From NCBI GenBank assembly GCA_013816845.1, contig JACDDU010000008.1, positions 1 to 39,752 of the forward strand: 39,752 bases of DNA, in the 5' to 3' direction. The translations under genes were made by a program, and so were the position numbers. Numbering within the stretch: the first letter of the stretch is position 1; the number at the start of each line of letters is the position of its first letter. Shown piece by piece: positions 21,433-29,335 of this stretch. Under the pieces are notes generated by a model. That model had not been told where the DNA came from, did not search any database, and saw only the letters and a list, made by a program, of their open reading frames with translations. Source of the DNA: Gammaproteobacteria bacterium. Its GTDB lineage: Bacteria; Pseudomonadota; Gammaproteobacteria; DSM-16500.

Positions 21433-23907
21433 ATGGTATTAAAAACTTTACCCCCCTCATCTGCAAAGCCTTATTGGTTTACATCCGCTTGGCAAACCAT
21501 GCAATTCCCTTTTTTTTGGGCAAGCCAACAAGAGTTAGATGTGCTTAAGTATCCAAAAAAAGCATATCGATACCTTAGGTTTGGTATTAATCATCATTAT
21601 CAATATTGCTACACTGATGAAGAAGTTGAACTTTTAAAGGCTATTCAAAATCAATACGGGGTGGTGGAGGACCAATCTAAAGCCAATCCCTTCGAACTTG
21701 ATACGGATAAACGTTTTTATAATTGGTGGTCTTGTCAAAGGCCCAAAGCTAATTTCACTGCCCATCCTTCTTTCACGTTACCCTCTCGTGAATCGAAAGA
21801 CATGATCAAATACCCTCTATGGCAAGAAGCAGATAATTTAGCTAGACAAATTGCTAATTGGCAAGCGTCCAGGTTTAAAAATCAAAATTCCGAATTAATG
21901 AATGACCCAACCATGCTTGCCCTAGAAGAATTGAAAACGTGGTTATTTAATGAATTATCTGGGGTTGAATGCACGCACGCCAGTTTGGAAAAATTAATTA
22001 AGCGTGAAAGTTATATTAAAAATTTAGTTCATATCATTCCAACTTTTGGCCCTGATAAACTTTATTTACATGATATTGCGAATCGGCTTCATCACATTAG
22101 TAAAGGGTTAACACAATGTATTGCTGAAAAAAAATTGCCTGATTTACTTTCGGATATTATTATAAAAACTAAAAGCCTTGAAACCAATTTAGCAAGTTAT
22201 CTGCACTTTCTTTTAATTAATGAGCCTGTCGCAGATAATTTTGCCGATGAATTTATTACTGCTTATCCTAAAAATTGTCATTTATCGCCTCTTTGCAAAA
22301 GTTACCAAGCAGCACTCGAGTCCTCGACAAAAAATGAAATCGCTAGTCCTTTTTTGAATCGCAACCCTTTTTATCACTTAACTGAAACCAGAAATGAAGG
22401 ACAAACATTTATTCAATTAAGTTTAAAAAAAGAATCTTTAGCTAAAATAAAATTTGCTGATTTTGTAACCCCTCAAGATAAAGATCGCTATCTTGCTACC
22501 CTAGCACTACTTGACTCGCTAAGCCAAATTCGACAACTCTTTTCTCATTTCAAAGAAATCCAAACTGCCATCGGCACTTATATCTTTGCAAATTTTTACC
22601 AAAAGAAAACCAACCAACTTGCTGCAAGTTTTATTGCTTTAGTAGATCAAGCTCAAGGATTAATGACTAGTTTGATCGATACGGCTAATGGTGGTTTGGG
22701 TGAATTGCTGTCAGGCTCACCTCAACAACAAAAATCGAATCAATGCTTTGAAGATAATTTAAAAGCCTTAGACACCCAATATGCTAAAGGGACAACTACA
22801 GCGGAACAACTTATTAGTTATTGCCAGCGCGCCAAAGCCAGCGTTCAAGCTTATGAAACTGAAATGAGTAAATTGGATGCTGAACTTCAACTTGGTTTAG
22901 CTCAAAAAGAAATTGCTGCAGGTATGGAAAAATTGGTTAACCAAATTAACTACATGAATGCTTTTGTCGATGCCCAACTTTCGACTGGCACTTTACATCT
23001 TCCGGAACCTAGTGCAAATCAACTTGCAAATTACGAAACTAACCCGCCAGCTGCAGAAAAGAATGCAGAATACTCACCTGTTGGTGATAAATTAGAATCT
23101 CGAGCTTTAGCATCACTGGGTTATCAATTAAAACCAATTCATAAGTCCATAACATCTTGGCAATGGCAAACTAAAGTCAGGCACGACCCTATTTCAAGCC
23201 AACCTATCTATATTTACATTTTAAGTTTGGATAAAAAAGAACAAGGACGACTTGAGTTTTTTGGTCAACCGATGCTTTGCGCCTACCCGGAAGGTAATAA
23301 ACATAACATTGTGTCGATGACAGGGATTTTTAAGGGAATTAAGTTGCCCCCACAGGGAACAATTGATGAAATTTGCGCAGTGTTACCCCCGTCGCTATTC
23401 GACAAAGTCATCTTTGCAACTAAAAATGCTGTGGGACATGGCTTATTGCGCGGGAGCACCAAAGTTTTGGCCTTAACTTTGCGTACACATGGATGGCCTA
23501 ATAAGACCGTAATCCCCATAAAAGGTATAACCTATTATGGCGCGCTTTTTGCTATGCAGTTCCAGCAGTTTTTCAAACAATCACAAAATGAAGACCAGCT
23601 AAAGCAAATTGTCATGAGCTTGCAACAAGCAGCCTATGCTACGGGCAACATTTGGATCATCAACCAAACTTTGCATTTCATTTCTCATCTTCTCGATCTC
23701 ACTAAGCAAAATGTTAAGGATAAAGGCTGGGAAAGATTGAGTATGTCTTTTGATTATTTAAGTCGAATTGCACGTTTCGGAATATTTGCACGCGATATAA
23801 AAGATCAAGGTCTCGTTGCAACAGCAGCTAGCCTCGCTGCGGGCACAGCTACTGAAGTTGCAACGGAACAAGCTGGTTCTTATTTTTTAAGCCGGAACAA
23901 AATTTGA
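21433..23907 (+). CDS. Orphan 824-aa protein, second gene of tandem
   Basis: This large protein belongs to no family I know. GAGG precedes the ATG at 21433 by eight bases. The N-terminal part (1-70) is rich in Trp, Phe and Tyr. Long helical stretches follow, including one at about 440-520 that looks like a coiled coil (TEMSKLDAELQLGLAQKE). Near the C-terminus are segments of moderate hydrophobicity (about 665-680 and 798-818) that could touch membranes. There is no signal peptide. It follows the 319-aa gene by 42 bases, so the two are probably cotranscribed. Its last 21 bases overlap the 3' end of the convergent phosphorylase gene. Confidence 0.85.
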   Translation: MVLKTLPPSSAKPYWFTSAWQTMQFPFFWASQQELDVLKYPKKAYRYLRFGINHHYQYCYTDEEVELLKAIQNQYGVVEDQSKANPFELDTDKRFYNWWSCQRPKANFTAHPSFTLPSRESKDMIKYPLWQEADNLARQIANWQASRFKNQNSELMNDPTMLALEELKTWLFNELSGVECTHASLEKLIKRESYIKNLVHIIPTFGPDKLYLHDIANRLHHISKGLTQCIAEKKLPDLLSDIIIKTKSLETNLASYLHFLLINEPVADNFADEFITAYPKNCHLSPLCKSYQAALESSTKNEIASPFLNRNPFYHLTETRNEGQTFIQLSLKKESLAKIKFADFVTPQDKDRYLATLALLDSLSQIRQLFSHFKEIQTAIGTYIFANFYQKKTNQLAASFIALVDQAQGLMTSLIDTANGGLGELLSGSPQQQKSNQCFEDNLKALDTQYAKGTTTAEQLISYCQRAKASVQAYETEMSKLDAELQLGLAQKEIAAGMEKLVNQINYMNAFVDAQLSTGTLHLPEPSANQLANYETNPPAAEKNAEYSPVGDKLESRALASLGYQLKPIHKSITSWQWQTKVRHDPISSQPIYIYILSLDKKEQGRLEFFGQPMLCAYPEGNKHNIVSMTGIFKGIKLPPQGTIDEICAVLPPSLFDKVIFATKNAVGHGLLRGSTKVLALTLRTHGWPNKTVIPIKGITYYGALFAMQFQQFFKQSQNEDQLKQIVMSLQQAAYATGNIWIINQTLHFISHLLDLTKQNVKDKGWERLSMSFDYLSRIARFGIFARDIKDQGLVATAASLAAGTATEVATEQAGSYFLSRNKI

Positions 23908-24753
23908 CGCTTTAATGACTTCAGTTTGAGCCAATGTTTTTACGGTTTCCATAGCCAACTGAATAAGCGATTCAATCGTGGAGCGCGCGATGGCTGGAGG
24001 TGCAAAATCATGGGGCGGTACGGCAAGAATACTGAGGATAGCTCCTGCTAAAACACGATATTTCGCGCCCTGACCTTGACTTCTAAGTTGATGGTTATAC
24101 ATTTGTGATTGAATGAATAAAGCTGCTGTTTCCATTTCAGATGCTAAAACACCACATTGCGATAACATATCAATGTAACCTTTATTTTCTTGGCTTTTTG
24201 GACCTGCACCAAATTCTCGCGCATAGAAAGAACTTTTACAATGCACAATGCCAGTGTGAACTTGATGAAGAAAACCAAGTTTTTTGGCGGAATGTAAAAC
24301 AGGTGCATTAAACTCAAAAGCTGAAATTGCAGGGTAAGCAAGAGGAACATAATCAATGGTCGTGCCTTCATCACGGACTGCTGCAGAAACATTAATGATG
24401 TCGCCCATCTTCACTAAATCAGGTTGCAAAGAACCCGCAGTACCAACGCGTAAAAATCGTTTTGCTCCGAGGTGATATAGTTCATGCAAAATAATTTCCA
24501 TACTGGGACAACCCATTCCGCTTGCAATGGTTGCGACATCAATTTTCTTTGTACCCATTGTTAGCGATCCAAGATAAAGATGATGACCTCTGGGATGCGC
24601 TTGAATAGTTACATCATGAAAATGTTGCGCAATTTCTTTAGCTCGACCATCAGAGCCGGGTAAAAAAATATAACGCCCTAAACCACCATTACCTGCTAAA
24701 TGATCTGTGGTGGCATTAATGTGATGGGGGATGAAAGGTTTGTAGGTTTGCAT
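23887..24753 (-). CDS. Uridine phosphorylase-like nucleoside phosphorylase
   Basis: This 288-aa protein belongs to the PNP/UDP phosphorylase family, which splits nucleosides with phosphate to base and ribose-1-phosphate. The family marks are RYIFLPGSDGRAKEIAQHF (near 27), LRVGTAGSLQPDLVKMGDII with AAVRDEGTT (near 100-131), and the ribose-binding ASEMETAALF (near 209). The pattern YVPLAYPA after the second block is typical of uridine phosphorylases, but purine substrates cannot be excluded. The ATG at 24753 has only a weak GAGAGA site. A promoter lies 80 bases upstream. It converges with and overlaps the 824-aa gene by 21 bases. Confidence 0.88.
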   Translation of the reverse strand: MQTYKPFIPHHINATTDHLAGNGGLGRYIFLPGSDGRAKEIAQHFHDVTIQAHPRGHHLYLGSLTMGTKKIDVATIASGMGCPSMEIILHELYHLGAKRFLRVGTAGSLQPDLVKMGDIINVSAAVRDEGTTIDYVPLAYPAISAFEFNAPVLHSAKKLGFLHQVHTGIVHCKSSFYAREFGAGPKSQENKGYIDMLSQCGVLASEMETAALFIQSQMYNHQLRSQGQGAKYRVLAGAILSILAVPPHDFAPPAIARSTIESLIQLAMETVKTLAQTEVIKASNFVPA

Positions 24754-24830
24754 AGGTCTCTCTCACACGAAATTCCTACCATGCTACGTTTTAGGCTCTC
24801 TTCATGCAAGTCTTGAGCAGATTGCAGTGC

Positions 24831-24858
24831 ATTATCTCTAAGTATATCCGTAAGGCAA
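24831..24858 (-). promoter_or_regulatory. Promoter for the nucleoside phosphorylase gene
   Basis: Minus-strand TTGCCT (24853-24858) and GATAAT (24831-24836) are 16 bases apart, about 80 bases upstream of the ATG. Confidence 0.5.
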
Positions 24859-24873
24859 TAGTAAAGTTTAAAC

Positions 24874-24913
24874 CAAAAAAATCCTTAACACTGTGAGCAC
24901 CCTAACCTCACAG
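24874..24913 (-). terminator. Terminator of the FAD monooxygenase gene
   Basis: CTGTGAG and CTCACAG (24907-24913 with 24891-24897) pair around a 9-base loop in the minus-strand transcript, and a run of seven T follows 10 bases later (24874-24880). The distance to the U-run is longer than ideal. Confidence 0.55.
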
Positions 24914-24927
24914 CTGTTGGTATCTTC

Positions 24928-26115
24928 TTAAGCGACTTGTAAGACTGATACTTGCTCACACGCTTTAGCTAAGTTAATGCAAGCTTGATCGTTAACTAAG
25001 GGAATTAAATCTTGATAAATGGTTACCAAATTAAGATGTTGGATTTGTGATTCAAATGATTGCAAGCTGTGCAAATCATCATTAATCATCATCGCGGCAG
25101 ATTGGTTTTCAAGTTCATTAATAATGGAATTTTTATTTTTGGTGAGGCGAGCAAAATACGCTAATGTTTCTTGGAGAGGCTGCCGACTATGTTGCAGACA
25201 GCTCACCAGTGCATATGCATCTTCGATGGCTTTACTTGCACCTTGGCCTAGAACAGGGCCTAATCCATGACTCGCATCACCAATCAAGACGACCCGGTCA
25301 AAAACTGTTGTGGACAAAGGTTCCACTGCATAAATGGGTAAATGAAAATTTTGTGCAGTGGGTGGTGATTGGATAATTTCGTCTATGATGGGATGCCAAT
25401 TCTCAGCGACCGTCGTGAGATTAGGGAGGGCGGTAGGAGATGTTTGCAACGGCATTTTGACCGGTAAATACCACATGAACTTGTTTTGGTAAGTGGGCCA
25501 AATGATCGCCATTTTGCCAACGCTCATCAGCATGGTGACACACTCTGCTGACAAGGAAAGATCTTTTTGGGAAATAATCCCGCCCCACCAATAATGTCCG
25601 GTATAAAGAAGCTCGGCACTGGGATAAAGAGTTTGCCTTACGCGAGAATGGATTCCATCGGCACCAATTACGAGGTCGGCTGATAAGGTTGTGCCATCAG
25701 CGAACGCAACTTCGACATAATCTGGGTAATGCTGAACGTTCACGCATTGCTTATTTAGCTGTAAAAAGTCTTGAGGTAAACAGCGGAGCAAGGCTTGCTG
25801 CAGTTGGCTTCGATCAATCGGCAAAATTTCACCGGAAAGCTTAGAATAAAGCTCCGCGTAGGGTTCATTAAAAATTTCTTCACCGGAAGAACTAATTACA
25901 CTGCATCCGGTCACTTTAACATAATACTGTCTTATTTCTTCGCCGATTCCCAACCAATCTAAATACCGTAAGCCATGGGGCCAAAGCAAAAGTCCGCCAC
26001 CAATATTTTTTAATTCCTTTGCTTGATCTACTAAAATAACTTCCATCCCGGCGCGCCGGCAGCCAATGGCGCAAGTTAAACCCGCAGTGCCTGCGCCAAT
26101 GATAATGACTTTCAT
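24928..26115 (-). CDS. FAD-dependent aromatic-ring-type monooxygenase
   Basis: This is a 395-aa class A flavoprotein monooxygenase (UbiH / salicylate hydroxylase-like). It has the N-terminal dinucleotide-binding GAGTAG (residues 7-12), the ADGIHSRVRQ motif near 164 that contacts FAD and NADPH, and the C-terminal IGDASHGLGPVLGQGASKAIEDA near 285 that binds the flavin phosphates. Such enzymes hydroxylate phenols or related rings with NAD(P)H and oxygen, but the substrate cannot be read from the sequence. The frame extends to 26202, but the ATG at 26115 (MKVIIIGAG) has AAGGA upstream and is the natural start. It is a single gene with its own terminator. Confidence 0.88.
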   Translation of the reverse strand: MKVIIIGAGTAGLTCAIGCRRAGMEVILVDQAKELKNIGGGLLLWPHGLRYLDWLGIGEEIRQYYVKVTGCSVISSSGEEIFNEPYAELYSKLSGEILPIDRSQLQQALLRCLPQDFLQLNKQCVNVQHYPDYVEVAFADGTTLSADLVIGADGIHSRVRQTLYPSAELLYTGHYWWGGIISQKDLSLSAECVTMLMSVGKMAIIWPTYQNKFMWYLPVKMPLQTSPTALPNLTTVAENWHPIIDEIIQSPPTAQNFHLPIYAVEPLSTTVFDRVVLIGDASHGLGPVLGQGASKAIEDAYALVSCLQHSRQPLQETLAYFARLTKNKNSIINELENQSAAMMINDDLHSLQSFESQIQHLNLVTIYQDLIPLVNDQACINLAKACEQVSVLQVA

Positions 26116-26451
26116 GCAGCTAGATTCCTTGGGAATGAAATGAATATAATTATTTTCGTCGCATCCTACACCTTTCATCCAGGCGGAGGTAGAAAAAATC
26201 ACGGGTAAGGGGTGTGTTTGACTTATTCCTATTTTTTAAATTTTAAAAAAACTATGCTTAAAACATAGGTATATTTATAAATTCAAATCATAGCCCTTGA
26301 GTTCTTCGCTTTATATTCATGGCCATACAACGTAAGGCTTATCTTTTGTTTAATTTTTATAGGGCCTAAGTGATCTAAAAATAATCTACTCTGATAAACA
26401 ATCATATTTCGATATACTAGTCTTACTGATGTTTATAGGAAATTGCAAAGC
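26116..26451 (+). other. AT-rich divergent intergenic region
   Basis: This gap separates the monooxygenase (-) from the next gene (+). It holds a short inverted repeat CTATG/CATAG (26252-26268) flanked by A/T runs and a possible -10 TATACT near 26413. I see no gene or clear operator. Confidence 0.4.
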
Positions 26452-27354
26452 ATGCAAATAACTCAGGATGAGGAGAAATTGCGAACCAGTTTAGTCTCAG
26501 GCTTTGCCCAATCTTTTCTAACCGCGGCGCCCATTCCTAGCGCGACTATCACGATCCTCGAAAATGGCCAAAAGATCGAAACCAATAACGAAGGTTTATT
26601 CGGGCCTATCCCCTGGCCCATTGGCGCACCCATTACCCTCACTTTAGAGAAGGGAGGGTTTCTGACTACGCAGAGTGGAACGATGATTGTACCGCAAGCA
26701 GGCCTTAACGATCCGTTGCATAATATCTCTTTTCAAGTGCCTTCGGATTTTGCAGTCACATTATTTTCTTATGCCATGGGTGCTGCATTCAACCCAAATG
26801 CTTGTACCGTAGCAACGACTGTGACCGCTTACAATAAAACCCTGTTCGACATCCCTCAAGGCGAAGCCGATGCAAAAACGGTTTTATTTCCAGACACATC
26901 GATCAAGCCATTTTATTTTAGTATTTTCGAAAAAGGTTGGCTTAAAGATAAAACCAATCCCTTTTCCCGCAATCTTACCTCAACGTCGCATGATGGAGGG
27001 GTTATGTATATTAATATCCCACCTCGAGAAGAACCCTATACTTTGAAAGCTTTTAAAAACAACTTAACCTTTAGCGAGGTTACGTTCAAAGCTCGACCAG
27101 GTATATTCATTAATTTGAGTCCGCCCCAGGGTCCCATGGTCCAACAAAATCTTCATACTTCTACTTCTACTTCTACTTCTACTTATTTTTCTGAAAATAA
27201 GAAGGTCATTAAGCCTTCATCCGAAGTCAAACCCTTAAACACTTTACCAAATGGCAAGCAACCTTTTAGTTTATTTGGTTTTCCCATTCTTTCGCCGAGA
27301 CAAAAAGATTTTTGCGAAAACCTTACAACGTTTAAATGGAATAGAAAAAATTAG
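26452..27354 (+). CDS. Carboxypeptidase-regulatory-like beta-sandwich protein with TS repeat
   Basis: From the ATG at 26452 the protein has 300 aa; AGGA lies 11 bases upstream, and a TTG three codons earlier is too close to it. Residues about 25-85 (PSATITILENGQKIETNNEG, then FGPIPWPIGAPITLTLEKGGFLT) look like a transthyretin-like carboxypeptidase regulatory fold. A second region (about 105-225) has alternating strands with TSHDGGVMYINIPPREEPYTL. A Thr-Ser run (STSTSTSTSTY) near 237 comes from a six-base DNA repeat. No signal peptide is visible, so its cellular place is unclear. It ends 18 bases before the convergent lyase gene. The function is unknown. Confidence 0.82.
   Translation: MQITQDEEKLRTSLVSGFAQSFLTAAPIPSATITILENGQKIETNNEGLFGPIPWPIGAPITLTLEKGGFLTTQSGTMIVPQAGLNDPLHNISFQVPSDFAVTLFSYAMGAAFNPNACTVATTVTAYNKTLFDIPQGEADAKTVLFPDTSIKPFYFSIFEKGWLKDKTNPFSRNLTSTSHDGGVMYINIPPREEPYTLKAFKNNLTFSEVTFKARPGIFINLSPPQGPMVQQNLHTSTSTSTSTYFSENKKVIKPSSEVKPLNTLPNGKQPFSLFGFPILSPRQKDFCENLTTFKWNRKN
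27157..27184 (+). repeat. Hexanucleotide tandem repeat (ACTTCT)
   Basis: More than four head-to-tail copies of ACTTCT lie inside the coding region and encode alternating Thr and Ser. Copy-number change would add or remove two residues without shifting the frame. Confidence 0.85.
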
Positions 27355-27372
27355 CTATTGTTAATAAAAAAG

Positions 27373-29223
27373 TCACATCGTCAATGCAGTCTTTTCATTG
27401 CCATTAACTGTCTTATCAGCAACATTTTCGTTTTTCGCAAATGCTTTCCAAAAAAATGGAATAGTGTGATGGGGAAGTGTTTGTGAAATGCGTTCATAAA
27501 TATCACCTACAAGATTTTGAATAACAGGCGGTAAAAATCCGGTGTCGATGTATTTATAAGCTTTAGCAACACCTTTCGGTTTTTCATTGGGATGCGATTT
27601 AACATATTGAATTGCAGATTCGAGATCACGGACAAAATTATTAACAAATTCTGGGTCTTGAGTGTGCTCAGACGTGAGACAAAAATGAAAACCGTGCGCC
27701 ATGTCGTTCACCGACCATCCAAATTTTCCCTTCTCCTTATCTGGCTCCTCAAACTTCTCTGCCACTAAATGGTGATTAATATTTGGATCAGTGCGCAGAT
27801 AAATAAGTGATAAATCCGGAGTAAAGGGTACTGTAATTCCTTCAACTTGTTTAAGTCTTTCAGTGAGCTTCTCCGTCACATTCAATATTTTTTCAGTAAT
27901 TTCTTTATATTTATCTTTGCCATAATACAAAAGGACCGTTAACGCAAGCGCAACGGAAGCTCCACTTCGCGATCCATCAAGAAAGCCCGGAGTCACATAC
28001 AATCCGCCCTTAAATGAAAGATTGGCATAGGTAGGCGTAGGTGAAAAAAGATTTCGATTTCGAAATAAAGCAATCGAAAGTCCTTTCGGTCCTAATCCAA
28101 ATTTATGTATATCCGCTGAGATGCTATTAACACCATCGGCTGCAAAGTCACAGACAGGAAGTTTGTGCGTTGCAGGATTTGCAAATGGAAATAAGAATCC
28201 GCCTAAACATGCATCGACGTGAAGAAAGATATGATGTTTTTTTGCAAGGTTTGCCAAATCTTGAATGGGGTCTATGACGCCATAGGGAAAGCAGGGTGCC
28301 GAACCTACTAATAAAATTGTATTTCGGGTAATCGCAGCTTCCATTTTTGCTACGTCTGCTTTCCCAGTAAGAGGATCAACTGGTACCGGCACTAATTTAG
28401 CATGAAGTAGTTTCGAAGTTTTATCATCAAAGGCAACATGAATTGTATCGGGAACAATAATTTCGGGATTTTCAATTCCCAGTACTTGACGAGCATATTG
28501 GACATACGCATTACAAGCTTCAATGATACTACCCGTTCCCCCATGCGTTAAAATGCCGTGCGTATCCTCGGGGGCATGAAATAAATTTTTACAGATTGAA
28601 AAAACCATCGCTTCCATTTCATTGATAAGCGGCCAAATCGGATGCATAGGGTTAGTCAGTGCTGTGGCTCCAAATACATCTTTTAATAACTCAAATAATT
28701 CTGCTTCAAACTGATTATAAACCGATCCGCTGTGTGTTCCTTGCTTATAGTATTGATGTAGATTTATAAATAACTTCCGGATTTCATCAGGGGCCATGCC
28801 GGTTTCGGGTAAGACCTCAATAGGGACAATGCCTATTTCATTTCTTATTTGCTCGGTATGATCTTTATAAGGACCTAACAAATCTTTCACACCTTTAATA
28901 ATGGTGCTCTCAACTTTGGGACCGACATACGGAAGGCGAACAGCAGTAAGCGTTGCTGCATCCAGAAGTTGACCCATTATTTTTTTACTATTCCATTCCT
29001 GATGAATTGCCATTCCATTTTTTATTTGTAAATAACTTGCTATTGCAGCAGTGAGATAAGTTGTTAATGAATAATTTTTTTGCGTTAGAAGAATCGCTTC
29101 TGCAGACGTGGCAATGAGGGTGGTGGGCTCAATGTGCTTAAGTGCCCCCTTGGCTAATTGGTTAAAGGCGTGATCAGTATTATTAATTAAGTTAGTACAA
29201 ATATTGAGAAGCTGGCTTAGCAT
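27373..29223 (-). CDS. Sphingosine-1-phosphate lyase homologue
   Basis: This 616-aa pyridoxal-phosphate enzyme resembles eukaryotic sphingosine-1-phosphate lyase, which cleaves sphingosine-1-phosphate into hexadecenal and phosphoethanolamine. The cofactor lysine is Lys374 in SADIHKFGLGPKG, the same context as SADTHKYG of the human enzyme. VDACLGGFLFPFA precedes it, and HGGTGSIIEACNAY near 220 matches the phosphate-binding region. FKGGLYVTPGFLDGSRSGA also aligns. The length is near that of Legionella LegS2 (about 608 aa). A hydrophobic patch near residues 40-55 may contact membranes. The frame reaches 29277, but the ATG at 29223 has TAGGA seven bases upstream. It lies 112 bases after the kinase-cyclase gene on the same strand. 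In Legionella this family is a secreted effector that alters host sphingolipids and autophagy. Confidence 0.9.
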   Translation of the reverse strand: MLSQLLNICTNLINNTDHAFNQLAKGALKHIEPTTLIATSAEAILLTQKNYSLTTYLTAAIASYLQIKNGMAIHQEWNSKKIMGQLLDAATLTAVRLPYVGPKVESTIIKGVKDLLGPYKDHTEQIRNEIGIVPIEVLPETGMAPDEIRKLFINLHQYYKQGTHSGSVYNQFEAELFELLKDVFGATALTNPMHPIWPLINEMEAMVFSICKNLFHAPEDTHGILTHGGTGSIIEACNAYVQYARQVLGIENPEIIVPDTIHVAFDDKTSKLLHAKLVPVPVDPLTGKADVAKMEAAITRNTILLVGSAPCFPYGVIDPIQDLANLAKKHHIFLHVDACLGGFLFPFANPATHKLPVCDFAADGVNSISADIHKFGLGPKGLSIALFRNRNLFSPTPTYANLSFKGGLYVTPGFLDGSRSGASVALALTVLLYYGKDKYKEITEKILNVTEKLTERLKQVEGITVPFTPDLSLIYLRTDPNINHHLVAEKFEEPDKEKGKFGWSVNDMAHGFHFCLTSEHTQDPEFVNNFVRDLESAIQYVKSHPNEKPKGVAKAYKYIDTGFLPPVIQNLVGDIYERISQTLPHHTIPFFWKAFAKNENVADKTVNGNEKTALTM

Positions 29224-29335
29224 AAAATTTCCTACCTTAAGCATTCCATTTAGATGCACGCATCTTGATAAAAACAAGGCAACTTCGTCAAGAAATTTTA
29301 GATAAAGTTATTAAAAAAGACAGCTAGCATGAGCG

